A stretch of DNA of 6,273 nucleotides from Rhizobium sp. Q54 (GTDB lineage: Bacteria > Pseudomonadota > Alphaproteobacteria > Rhizobiales > Beijerinckiaceae). Each line of letters starts with the position of its first letter. The first letter of the stretch is position 1. The notes under the pieces were generated by a model. It did not search any database. It was not told the origin of the DNA and worked only from the letters and a program-made list of their open reading frames with translations. Made by a program: the position numbers and the translations under genes. Positions 1 through 6,207 of this stretch are shown in pieces. The DNA is taken from assembly GCA_945901195.1 (NCBI GenBank), contig CAMDKB010000275.1:1-6273 (forward strand), in the 5' to 3' direction.

Positions 1-52
1 CCGCACTGAGCGCGAAGTATCCGGCAACAGCAAAGCGTCTAAGAATCCTCAT
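1..52 (-). CDS. N-terminus of an exported protein (partial, runs off the left edge)
   Basis: Read on the minus strand from an ATG at 52-50, 17 codons are open to the window edge: MRILRRFAVAGYFALSA. A short N-terminus with three arginines followed by a hydrophobic, small-residue stretch is what a Sec signal peptide or lipoprotein signal looks like, so the product is probably exported. The product cannot be named because the mature part lies outside the window. The gene would be divergent from the patatin-like gene, sharing the region 53-226. An upstream ATG (59-57) in another frame meets a stop after six codons and is not used. The Shine-Dalgarno site is weak (GGA a few bases before the start), so the exact start is uncertain. 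The call rests only on the open frame and its signal-like composition. Confidence 0.5.
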   Translation of the reverse strand, partial: MRILRRFAVAGYFALSA

Positions 53-80
53 CGTCCATATCCGTGGCAGGAGCCCCCTG

Positions 81-99
81 ACGGTTTAACCCGAACCGT
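81..99. promoter_or_regulatory. Dyad between divergent genes, possible operator
   Basis: ACGGTT at 81-86 is the exact reverse complement of AACCGT at 94-99, with 7 bases between. Nested inside it is a second small palindrome, GGTTTAACC (83-91). The dyad sits between the two divergently read genes, where a repressor or activator site would be expected. Six-base arms can occur by chance, and I recognise no known regulator motif. Confidence 0.3.
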
Positions 100-134
100 T
101 AACCCAGCAAATGAAAAAAGCGGACCTATTCAAT

Positions 135-164
135 TTGGCGTTCGCACCCTATTTGCCAGAATAT
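135..164 (+). promoter_or_regulatory. Weak sigma-70-like promoter candidate for the patatin-like gene
   Basis: TTGGCG (135-140) and GAATAT (159-164) are separated by 18 bases and resemble -35 and -10 hexamers. They lie 62 bases before the preferred start at 227. Both boxes differ from consensus, and alphaproteobacterial promoters are hard to call from sequence alone. Confidence 0.22.
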
Positions 165-191
165 GCTTGCCCGCGCTAAGGTTTGCGCCTG

Positions 192-206
192 TCCGGCAAT
201 GCCGGA
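192..206 (+). other. Short stem-loop in the presumed 5' leader of the patatin-like gene
   Basis: TCCGGC (192-197) pairs with GCCGGA (201-206) across an AAT loop, giving a 6-bp GC-rich stem. It lies 20 bases upstream of the preferred ATG (227). If the longer TTG start at 167 were used, it would be inside the coding region. No poly-U follows, so it is not a terminator. A role in translation is possible but not shown. Confidence 0.3.
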
Positions 207-216
207 AAATCATTCC

Positions 217-250
217 GGTTTGTGAAATGCATCTGTGGTTTGTGAAACGC
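217..250 (+). repeat. 14-bp direct repeat at the start of the patatin-like gene
   Basis: GGTTTGTGAAATGC (217-230) recurs as GGTTTGTGAAACGC (237-250) with one mismatch and a period of 20 bases. The first copy contains the ATG at 228-adjacent position 227 and the second contains the alternative GTG at 242. It could be a small tandem duplication that created a second start-like context, or chance. Confidence 0.45.
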
Positions 251-1729
251 CTGTTGCGGCTTTCTGCGGCCTTTGCGATGGCGGCTTCGACAATAGCCTG
301 CACGAGCATTGGCGATCCGCTCAATGAAGCTGTGACGACTGCGCCCAATCAGGCGCTTGATGCGCTTGACGCCAGTTCCATCCCCGTCGACGACACCATC
401 ATCGGCCTTTCGTTCTCGGGCGGGGGAACACGCGCCGCCGCGTTCTCCTTTGGCGTGTTGAAGGAGATGGCCACCCATAATCACAAGGAAGGCAATGAAA
501 TCCGGTCGCTTGCAGATCAGATTGATTTTGTTTCGGGTGTTTCAGGCGGGTCAGTCACTGCGGCCTATTTCGCGCTGAAAGGATCGGCTGCGCTCAAGGA
601 TTTTCGCGAACGCTTCTTGTTGGCGGATCTGGAAGCGAGCCTGCGGACGAGTTATTCGCCGGGCAATGTCGCCCGCCTTATTGGCGGCGGCGTCAACGAT
701 CAATCGGGCATGCCGGTCTGGTTGAACCAGAACCTCTTTGGGGGCGCGACATTTGGAGATATCCTGCGCAAACGCCGCCCGATCCTGTGGGTGAATGCTT
801 CTGATATCTACAATCGCAATCCCTTTATCTTCGACCGCGAAACATTTGCTGCGCTGTGCAGCAATATCGAAACCTATCAATTGGCGAATGCCGTTGCGGC
901 GTCCGCGGCCGTGCCGTTGGCGTTTGCGCCCATCGCGATCCAGAATCACGCCAAGTCATGCGATTATCAAATGCCGAGTTGGACCGCAGGCGCTTTGCAG
1001 AACACGAATGCTCCGGCGAATCTGAAATCCTACGCCAATGGTCTTGCGCGCTATCGCGAGGATCCGACGCTGAATTATGTCAAGCTTCTCGACGGCGGGC
1101 TTGCCGATAATTTTGGCCTGCAAGGCTTTTCGCTGGCGCGTGCGCGTGCGCAGGATGCCTATTCGCCACTGACGCCCGAACAGGCTGTTAATCTCAAGCG
1201 ATTGTTGTTCCTTGTGGTGGATGCGGGCCGGCCAGTCAGGGCCGACTTTCAGAAAACGCTGGGTGGCCACAACGGGATCGATATCGTGATGGCCGCCACC
1301 GATACAGCCATCGACTCCACTGTGCGACTTTCATTCGACAGTTTTGCCGGCGCGATGACAGCTTGGCAGAATGCGCTGATCAAATATCGCTGCGAACTCA
1401 AGCCTGCGCAGTTACAGAAAATGCGAAAGTCCGGTGCGGGGTGGAATTGTCGCGATATCAAATTTTATGTCGGGAAAGTAGCTTTCGAGCAGGTCAACGA
1501 TCCTGAGTTGTTTGAACAACTGGCGGAAATCAAGACAAGCCTGACACTTCCTGCTGCGCAGGTTGACCGTCTCATTGACGCCGCGCGTACGGCGTTGCGG
1601 CAAAACCCGGCGTGGAACAGTTTCGTGCAAAGCCTGAGTGGCAAGCCAATTGATATTTCCGGCTATGCGCCGCTCACAGTCTCTCGAACGGAAGGCCGGG
1701 GGGCGCCAATTCGCATGACGACTCAATGA
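227..1729 (+). CDS. Patatin-like phospholipase, predicted lipoprotein or exported
   Basis: This is a serine acyl hydrolase of the patatin (PNPLA) fold, 500 aa from the ATG at 227. The family hydrolyses ester bonds of phospholipids or other lipids using a Ser-Asp dyad. Numbered from this ATG, the oxyanion-hole motif GGGTRAAAF starts at residue 65, the nucleophile elbow is GVSGGS with Ser106 in GxSxG, and the acid is Asp289 in LDGGLADNFG. All three are intact. Residues 1-25 carry Lys-Arg then a hydrophobic run ending T-I-A-C, an imperfect lipobox with Cys25, so it may be lipid-anchored or secreted. The region from about residue 300 to 500 extends beyond the core and I cannot assign it. The start is uncertain. 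The frame is open back to a TTG at 167, but those extra 20 residues look unlike a signal peptide. A GTG at 242 would give a neat 20-residue signal. None has a clear Shine-Dalgarno site. It appears to be a single-gene unit; substrate and role (membrane turnover or effector) are unknown. Confidence 0.88.
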   Translation: MHLWFVKRLLRLSAAFAMAASTIACTSIGDPLNEAVTTAPNQALDALDASSIPVDDTIIGLSFSGGGTRAAAFSFGVLKEMATHNHKEGNEIRSLADQIDFVSGVSGGSVTAAYFALKGSAALKDFRERFLLADLEASLRTSYSPGNVARLIGGGVNDQSGMPVWLNQNLFGGATFGDILRKRRPILWVNASDIYNRNPFIFDRETFAALCSNIETYQLANAVAASAAVPLAFAPIAIQNHAKSCDYQMPSWTAGALQNTNAPANLKSYANGLARYREDPTLNYVKLLDGGLADNFGLQGFSLARARAQDAYSPLTPEQAVNLKRLLFLVVDAGRPVRADFQKTLGGHNGIDIVMAATDTAIDSTVRLSFDSFAGAMTAWQNALIKYRCELKPAQLQKMRKSGAGWNCRDIKFYVGKVAFEQVNDPELFEQLAEIKTSLTLPAAQVDRLIDAARTALRQNPAWNSFVQSLSGKPIDISGYAPLTVSRTEGRGAPIRMTTQ

Positions 1730-1817
1730 ATGCCTTTTTACAAGAGACCAGTTTCAACGATGGGATTTCTGAAACTTGCGTCTTGGCAGCCGCTGCCTTG
1801 ATGCCACAAAAGAACCC

Positions 1818-1839
1818 ACCTGCCATCTGTCTGGCGGGT
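1818..1839. terminator. Weak hairpin downstream of the patatin-like gene
   Basis: ACCTGCCA (1818-1825) pairs with TGGCGGGT (1832-1839) over a 6-base loop, giving 8 pairs with one G-U. It lies in the 131-bp gap between the patatin-like gene and the glycosyltransferase pseudogene. On the plus strand it is followed by TATAAC and not a U-run, so it would be a poor intrinsic terminator. A second perfect short dyad, GGCAGCCGCTGCC (1785-1797), lies just upstream. Either may help end the patatin transcript, but neither is a clear terminator. Confidence 0.25.
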
Positions 1840-1860
1840 TATAACGTTACCGGATGAACC

Positions 1861-3037
1861 ATGCAGCCCGCCGATCAAAATAACAGCAGCGCCAAGAGTG
1901 AGGATTTTCTGAAAGAGACGCACGCTATTCTCGAGCGGATCAAAACCCAGCCTCATTATAGGGCGAGTGCTGAGGAAATCGAAATTCTGCTACGATCGGA
2001 GCAATCGGAATCAACGCGCAAGTTCGCTATCCTTTCCTTGTTCAAGGCTGATCGTTTTGCCGAAGCGATACCGTTTGCCTGGGATTTTGCGAACCGTGAA
2101 CTGACCGAAGAGAATCTGAAAAATCTTTGGGTTATCCTTCTGCGGGTCAAGGATCGTGACGGGCTGCTGAAGGTTGCGGCCAAAGCGGAAGGCATAGTCG
2201 CGCCAATCGATTATCATTCATTGATGACAAGTACCTATACCTGCCTGCACCGTTTCGATGAGGCGATCCGACACGGCGATCTCTGCCTTCAGGCGCGGGA
2301 CGAGAAATTCGCCGGCGGCTCCAGCGTGCCGGACGCGCTGATATTACCAAAATTCAACCGGAATGCTGTGTCCCGCAATGTCATCTCCTATTCCGTGTTT
2401 GACTCGGACGAGCGATACCTCAAGGGCGCGGAGAATAATTCCATTGCAGCCCGCTATGTTTATCCCGCATAGGTTTCGCGTTTTTACGTAGATGAAACTG
2501 TACCGGCCGCCTTCCGCCAGCGGCTGTTGCAAAACGGCGCTCAGGTCGTGGTGGTCGAGGGTTATGCCCGCGGCAAAATTCGGGACACAATGGCGTTTTC
2601 TCGTTGAAGATGATCCGGATGTGGATTTTTATCTCGTTCGGGATGCAGATTCTGTTGTGACTTCAAAGGAAGCCCTTGCCGTGGCTGACTGGCTGCAATC
2701 GGACATGGCATTTCATGTCATGCGTGATGATCTGGCCCATACCGAGCTGGTGCTTGCGGGCATGTGGGGCGCGCGGCGCGGCAATATCGGCAACATGCGC
2801 CAGCGCATTCTGGACCATGACAAGACGGTCCAATCCATAGCCAACTACATTCATAAAGATCAGCATTTCTTGCGGGAAAAAATCTGGCCCCTGATGCGTC
2901 CTAGTGTCTTCATTCACGATCGATTCTTCAATTTCATGAATCCCCATCGTTACGAAGAGAGGCTCGAATTGCCTGCTCATCGTCACATTGGCCAGAACGA
3001 CTGGGTTCACTACAAGTTGAGCAAGCCGGCGGGCTGA
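1861..3037 (+). pseudogene. Broken glycosyltransferase-like gene (nonsense plus frameshift)
   Basis: Two open segments in different frames belong to one former gene of about 391 aa. Segment one (1861-2472, 203 aa) is helical and TPR-like up to about residue 165, then begins the conserved domain with NVISYSVFDSDERYLKGA. It ends in TAG at 2470-2472. Past the stop the same frame continues with VSRFYVDETVPAAF and runs to a TGA at 2605-2607. The conserved line resumes one frame over as GTQWRFLVEDD and DFYLVRDADS (RDADS at 2639-2653, a DxD-like nucleotide-sugar motif), through FHVMRD, GMWG and QHFLREKIWP, to the stop at 3035-3037. I recognise this order from glycosyltransferase-like proteins of bacterial polysaccharide loci, in which W follows the YPG/YPA position. 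The TAG is thus best read as a TGG-to-TAG change. The frameshift fits one extra A in AAAA at 2575-2578, which when removed gives GKFGTQWRF. With two independent lesions this is a decayed gene. A start at 2492 in the second frame would lack half the domain. The former start is weakly supported, with GGATG 6-10 bases upstream. Confidence 0.85.
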
Positions 3038-3064
3038 CATGCAGGGGTTTGTCTGCTTACTCAG

Positions 3065-3079
3065 CCGTGTTAAACGCGG
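3065..3079. promoter_or_regulatory. 15-bp near-palindrome upstream of the binding-protein gene
   Basis: CCGTGTT (3065-3071), a central A, then AACGCGG (3073-3079) form a dyad with one mismatch (a G-U in RNA). It lies 43 bases before the start at 3123, in the 85-bp gap after the pseudogene. It could be the operator of a regulator of the binding-protein/ThDP pair. I see no convincing -35/-10 pair around it and no known motif, so this is tentative. Confidence 0.28.
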
Positions 3080-3088
3080 GGCAGATTT

Positions 3089-3106
3089 AAGCTGCCTTTG
3101 CAGCTT
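3089..3106 (+). other. Perfect 7-bp stem-loop just upstream of the binding-protein ribosome site
   Basis: AAGCTGC (3089-3095) pairs perfectly with GCAGCTT (3100-3106) around a CTTT loop. It ends 7 bases before the Shine-Dalgarno GGAGG (3114-3118). The following bases are TCCACC, not a U-run, so it is not a standard intrinsic terminator. Part of its 5' arm and loop, CTGCCT (3092-3097), is also the reverse complement of AGGCAG (3116-3121), which overlaps the Shine-Dalgarno site. Two mutually exclusive folds are therefore possible. Whether either matters in the cell is unknown. Confidence 0.4.
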
Positions 3107-3122
3107 TCCACCTGGAGGCAGG

Positions 3123-4160
3123 ATGTTGCTGTTACGTTCGACTATCTCACTCGCGCTAGGCGCGCTCGCGATAATGGCTCCCGTATCGTCCCGCGCCGAC
3201 GCGGTGTCGGATTTCTACAAAGACAAGAAGCTCAATCTTTACGTTGGATATACGCCCGGCGGCGGTTATGACGTGTATGCGCGTCTGCTCGCCCGCCACA
3301 TGAACAGACATCTGCCGGGAAATCCGACCATGATCGTCCAGAATATGCCGGGAGCTGGCTCCGTGCGTCTGGCGAACTGGATTTACAGCGTCGCGCCGAA
3401 AGACGGCACGGCCTTTGGAACAGTAGCTCGCGGCGTGGCCTTCGATACTTTGCTTGGCCTGCCTGGCTCACAGTTCGACGCCACAAAATTCAACTGGATC
3501 GGCAGCATGAATGATGAAGTCAGCGTGTGCGTGGGTTGGCACACTTCAGGCTTCAAGACGTTTGAAGACACATTCAAGAAAGAATTGGTCGTGGGCGGCA
3601 CAGGCGGCAGCGCCGATACGGACCAGTTTCCCAAAGTGCTGAACGGGGTGCTCGGCACAAAAATGCGCGTCGTCGTCGGCTATCCCGGCGGTAACGATAT
3701 CAACATGGCCATGGAGCGCGGCGAAGTCATGGCGCGGTGCGGCTGGTCATGGTCAAGCGTGATCTCGACACAGCCAGGCTGGCTCAAGGACAAGAAAGTC
3801 AACGTGCTTGTGCAGTTATCTCTAGCCAAGCATGTTGATCTGCCTGATGTTCCACTCGTGATGGATTACGCCAAGACCCCTGAGGACACAGCGATCCTGA
3901 AGCTTGTCTTTGCACGGCAGGTGATGGGACGGCCCTTCATGGCGCCGCCGGGTGTGCCTCAGGATCGCGTTGCGGCGCTGCGCAAGGCTTTTATCGATAC
4001 CCAAAAGGATCAGCCATTTCTCGACGAAGCGAAAAGGGCGATGATTGAAATTACGCCCGTGCCGGGAGAACGGATTCAGGAGCTGGTCAAGGAGGCCTAT
4101 GAAACGCCAAAGGCAATCATCGACAAGGTCGCCGAATTGCTCAACGACAAGAAAAACTGA
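3123..4160 (+). CDS. Bug/TctC-family periplasmic solute-binding protein
   Basis: This 345-aa protein is a tripartite-tricarboxylate-transporter-type substrate-binding receptor (Bug family, TctC-like). Such proteins capture small, usually carboxylated, compounds in the periplasm and deliver them to a TctAB-type permease. Residues 1 to about 25-27 form a signal peptide (Arg5, a hydrophobic core, then SRADA). The family's ligand-binding loop appears as YTPGGGYDVYARLLARHM (from residue 43) and the second signature as NMPGAGSV (residues 74-81), followed by LANWIY and a KDGT turn. Full length is slightly above the usual 320-330 aa. Cysteines in SVCVGWH and ARCGWSW might form a disulfide after export. 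The ATG at 3123 was chosen because GGAGG (3114-3118) precedes it by 4 bases and the signal peptide begins there. The frame is open to an ATG at 3039, but that adds 28 residues unlike a signal. The ThDP enzyme follows 23 bp downstream. No permease gene is in the window. The ligand cannot be read from sequence. Confidence 0.92.
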   Translation: MLLLRSTISLALGALAIMAPVSSRADAVSDFYKDKKLNLYVGYTPGGGYDVYARLLARHMNRHLPGNPTMIVQNMPGAGSVRLANWIYSVAPKDGTAFGTVARGVAFDTLLGLPGSQFDATKFNWIGSMNDEVSVCVGWHTSGFKTFEDTFKKELVVGGTGGSADTDQFPKVLNGVLGTKMRVVVGYPGGNDINMAMERGEVMARCGWSWSSVISTQPGWLKDKKVNVLVQLSLAKHVDLPDVPLVMDYAKTPEDTAILKLVFARQVMGRPFMAPPGVPQDRVAALRKAFIDTQKDQPFLDEAKRAMIEITPVPGERIQELVKEAYETPKAIIDKVAELLNDKKN

Positions 4161-4183
4161 CGCCAGTTCCGAGGGAGAAAACG

Positions 4184-5959
4184 ATGGATGATTTGAGCAA
4201 CAAAAAATCGGGGGTCGCTGCAAACTATCGCGGCTGGCAGTCGGATATCATCGTCGATCTCGTCAAGCAGTATGATTTCGACTTTATTCCGCTCAATCCG
4301 GGCGCGAGCTTTCGCGGACTGCATGACTCGCTGGTCAATTACGGCCAGAATGAGCCTCCAATGATGCTCTGCAACCACGAGGAAATTGCGGTGCAGATCG
4401 CCCACGGGTATGCCAAGGCTTCCGGCAAACCCGGCATCTGCATCCTACACAATCTCGTGGGCATGCTGCATGCTACGATGGCGATCTATTACGCCTATAT
4501 TGATCGCGTGCCGATTTTCATAATGGGCGCGACCGGTCCGATGGACGAAGGCAAGCGCCGCCCGCATATCGACTGGACACATACGGCGCTGGTGCAGGGC
4601 AACGCGATACGCGATTACGTGAAATGGGATTACCAGCCCACTGCGATCGATGGCGTGCCTGAAAGTTTTGCCCGAGCTTACTCCATCATGACAACGCAGC
4701 CTCAGGGCCCGGTCTATATGTGCTATGATGCCGCCCTGCAGGAAGCGCCGCTCACTCGTGAAATACCACTGCCGCCTAAAAATTCGGTGGCAACGCCCTC
4801 GCCCATGATGCCCGACCCGCGAGCGATCGAAGCGATCGCAGACAAGCTGGTAGCGAGCCAATACCCTATCCTTCTTCCCGAATATGCGGGCCGCCGTGCG
4901 GGCGGATTTGAAAGTATCGTCAAACTCGCCGAGACCATTGGCGCAGGGGTATGGGACATCAACAATGCGCTCAATTTCCCGAACAAGCATCCACTCTGCA
5001 TCAGCCTCGACAAAGGCGCGCTGAAAGGTTCTGATCTTGTTGTCGGACTTGACGTCAAGGATTTCGAAAAAGCAACGAACGAACTGGATTCGACAAAGCG
5101 CGAACTCACGCCCTTGGTCAACGCCGATGCGGATTTTGTCGAACTGGGTTTCGGCGAGGTCAACATTTCCAAATGGTCGATGGATTATTGCCGCATGCAG
5201 CCCTGCAGTGTGCGTGCGCTGGGCGACACCGCCCTTGGCATTCCCGCACTTGTGGATGCGTTGAACAAGCGTATCGACGGCAATGCTGCGTTGAAGGAAA
5301 AGATTGCGGCCCGAAAGGCGAAAATAAGCAAGCGGCATGATGAAACCTGGGCGAAGTGGCAAGAGGAGTCCCGCAAGAACTGGGATCAATCGCCGATGAC
5401 AACCGGCCGGTTGGGGCATGAAGTCTGGGACGCCATTAAGGATGAGGATTGGGTGCTCACTGCCAATACAATCAAGGGCACATTACGCAAGGTCTGGGAT
5501 TTCGACAGGCCTTACCGTCATCCCGGTGTGGAACTTGGCACATCAACGCAGATCGGCATTTCACTTGGTGTCGCCATGGCGCATAAGAAAGCAGGACGTC
5601 TCGTCGTTGATATCCAGCCCGATGGCGATCTCATGTTTGATGCAGGCGCACTCTGGGTCGCGGCCAAATATGAAATTCCCATGCTGATCGTGATGTATAA
5701 CAACCGCGCCTATTACAACGATTGGGAGCATCAAATCCGCATGGCGCGCCTGCGTGGTACGGACGAAAAGAAAGCCCATATCGGCATGGACCTCTACGGA
5801 CCGGAACCCGATTTTGGTGCGCTGGCGCGCTCAATGGGTGTCTATGGCGAAGGCCCGATTGAAGATCCAAAGGATGTTGCAGCAGCGCTGAAACGCGCCA
5901 TTGCTGTGGTGAAATCAGGCAAGCCTGCGCTGATTGATACGGTGACGCAACACAGGTGA
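4184..5959 (+). CDS. Thiamine diphosphate-dependent enzyme, acetolactate synthase/decarboxylase superfamily
   Basis: This 591-aa cytoplasmic enzyme has the three-domain layout of the IlvB/benzoylformate decarboxylase superfamily. The N-terminal PYR domain (about 18-185) contains NHEEIAVQIAHGYAKASGKP, in which Glu66 matches the cofactor-activating glutamate. A central domain (about 205-350) follows. The C-terminal PP domain (about 410-591) carries the metal/diphosphate motif PDGD at 479-482 and NN at 506-507, with Asp480 to Asn507 at the canonical distance. The usual first glycine of GDG is proline here; from memory, a set of proteins annotated only as thiamine pyrophosphate-requiring share this QPDGDL form. 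An FAD role as in acetolactate synthase is not evident. Expected chemistry is decarboxylation or C-C ligation/cleavage of a 2-oxo or 2-hydroxyacyl substrate; which one cannot be decided. GAGGGAG (4171-4177) precedes the ATG by 6 bases. It lies 23 bp after the binding protein, so co-transcription is likely and its substrate may be the imported compound. Calling it ilvB would be unsafe. Confidence 0.9.
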   Translation: MDDLSNKKSGVAANYRGWQSDIIVDLVKQYDFDFIPLNPGASFRGLHDSLVNYGQNEPPMMLCNHEEIAVQIAHGYAKASGKPGICILHNLVGMLHATMAIYYAYIDRVPIFIMGATGPMDEGKRRPHIDWTHTALVQGNAIRDYVKWDYQPTAIDGVPESFARAYSIMTTQPQGPVYMCYDAALQEAPLTREIPLPPKNSVATPSPMMPDPRAIEAIADKLVASQYPILLPEYAGRRAGGFESIVKLAETIGAGVWDINNALNFPNKHPLCISLDKGALKGSDLVVGLDVKDFEKATNELDSTKRELTPLVNADADFVELGFGEVNISKWSMDYCRMQPCSVRALGDTALGIPALVDALNKRIDGNAALKEKIAARKAKISKRHDETWAKWQEESRKNWDQSPMTTGRLGHEVWDAIKDEDWVLTANTIKGTLRKVWDFDRPYRHPGVELGTSTQIGISLGVAMAHKKAGRLVVDIQPDGDLMFDAGALWVAAKYEIPMLIVMYNNRAYYNDWEHQIRMARLRGTDEKKAHIGMDLYGPEPDFGALARSMGVYGEGPIEDPKDVAAALKRAIAVVKSGKPALIDTVTQHR

Positions 5960-5994
5960 TAGTGGCTTAACATTATTTCAAAATCCTGATCGAC

Positions 5995-6023
5995 TTGACG
6001 ATAACGCCATTCCGGGCAAGATT
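5995..6023 (+). promoter_or_regulatory. Candidate promoter downstream of the ThDP gene
   Basis: TTGACG (5995-6000), preceded by C as in many alphaproteobacterial -35 boxes, is 17 bases from AAGATT (6018-6023), a poor -10. If used, transcription would begin near 6030, just before the stem-loop at 6034-6069, giving a leader in front of the short ORF at 6102. The good -35 and spacing are the only support. Confidence 0.28.
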
Positions 6024-6033
6024 TGTGTCACGC

Positions 6034-6069
6034 GCCAGCAAGATGTTACGGTTGCGTAATGTGGCTGGC
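6034..6069 (+). ncRNA. Nested stem-loop in an apparent 5' leader
   Basis: An outer stem GCCAGC (6034-6039) with GCTGGC (6064-6069) encloses, after a small 3x1 internal loop, an inner stem of 8 pairs: 6043-6050 with 6055-6062, including two G-U pairs, capped by GTTG. The outer stem is all Watson-Crick. It ends 23 bases before a strong Shine-Dalgarno site. It could be a leader regulatory element for the downstream reading frame, or part of a terminator for the ThDP operon, though the nearest T-rich run (TTTT, 6084-6087) is 15 bases away and too distant for a classic one. No known riboswitch class is recognised. Confidence 0.4.
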
Positions 6070-6078
6070 ATTCCGGCT

Positions 6079-6088
6079 TAAAATTTTA
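6079..6088. repeat. 10-bp AT palindrome before the short ORF
   Basis: TAAAATTTTA (6079-6088) is a perfect palindrome that directly abuts the Shine-Dalgarno run GGGAGGG (6089-6095). It could be a protein-binding site or simply AT-rich leader sequence. Confidence 0.3.
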
Positions 6089-6101
6089 GGGAGGGATTAT
6101 C

Positions 6102-6137
6102 ATGTTGTCACGACTTCTTTCTGCAAGGCACTTCTAA
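6102..6137 (+). CDS. 11-codon ORF with a strong ribosome site: leader peptide or truncated gene start
   Basis: GGGAGGG (6089-6095) is followed 6 bases later by ATG and an 11-codon frame reading MLSRLLSARHF, then TAA. This is one of the best ribosome binding sites in the window, which is odd for a meaningless ORF. Two readings fit. One is a leader peptide placed after a structured RNA. The other is the first codons of a third operon gene damaged by the nearby insertion sequence and by a frameshift at AAAAA (6136-6140), since the next frame reads KTLREFN before a TAG at 6158-6160. The codons include CGA, AGG and TTG and do not clearly favour either. I recognise no family. Confidence 0.3.
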   Translation: MLSRLLSARHF

Positions 6138-6195
6138 AAACTCTTCGCGAATTTAACTAGCTGTGATTCACTATGCTTCATTGACGATTTGAATC

Positions 6196-6205
6196 GGAGC
6201 GCTCC
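6196..6205. promoter_or_regulatory. Ribosome binding site of the transposase, within a palindrome
   Basis: GGAG (6196-6199) lies 8 bases before the ATG at 6208 and is a plausible Shine-Dalgarno site. It is part of the perfect 10-bp palindrome GGAGCGCTCC, so it could be partly hidden by pairing, a way of limiting transposase expression seen in several insertion sequences. The possible stem with a real loop is only 3 pairs, so any effect would be modest. Confidence 0.4.
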
Positions 6206-6207
6206 TT

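Noticed and set aside
167..226. Extension of the patatin-like gene to a TTG start at 167
   Set aside because: The added 20 residues contain charges and cysteine and do not look like a signal peptide. There is no ribosome site before the TTG, whereas the ATG at 227 leads directly into a signal-like sequence.
551..949. Minus-strand open frame inside the patatin-like gene
   Set aside because: It is Arg-rich with no domain, and lies opposite the catalytic region of a clear gene. It is a shadow frame.
1751..1775. GTTTCA/TGAAAC inverted repeat in the gap after the patatin-like gene
   Set aside because: The arms are 6 bases around a 13-base loop with no U-run, which is within chance expectation and too weak for a terminator.
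2492..3037. A separate intact 181-aa gene starting at 2492
   Set aside because: Its first ~28 codons are the wrong-frame version of sequence that in the other frame reads as conserved family protein (FYVDETVPAAF), and the remainder is the C-terminal part of the same domain. There is no ribosome site at 2492.
3039..3122. Extension of the binding-protein gene to the ATG at 3039
   Set aside because: It would put 28 atypical residues ahead of a clean signal peptide, and GGAGG sits at the right distance before 3123 instead.
4445..5419. Long minus-strand open frame of 324 codons antisense to the ThDP gene
   Set aside because: It is the mirror of a well-supported enzyme gene, its translation is rich in Arg, His and Cys with no recognisable domain, and it has no ribosome site. 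GC-rich coding DNA often produces such shadows.
6007..6076. CATTCCGG repeated at 6008-6015 and 6069-6076, considered as a direct repeat or array
   Set aside because: Only two short copies of about 8 bases are present, with no further units or regular spacing, so this is not a repeat array or CRISPR.
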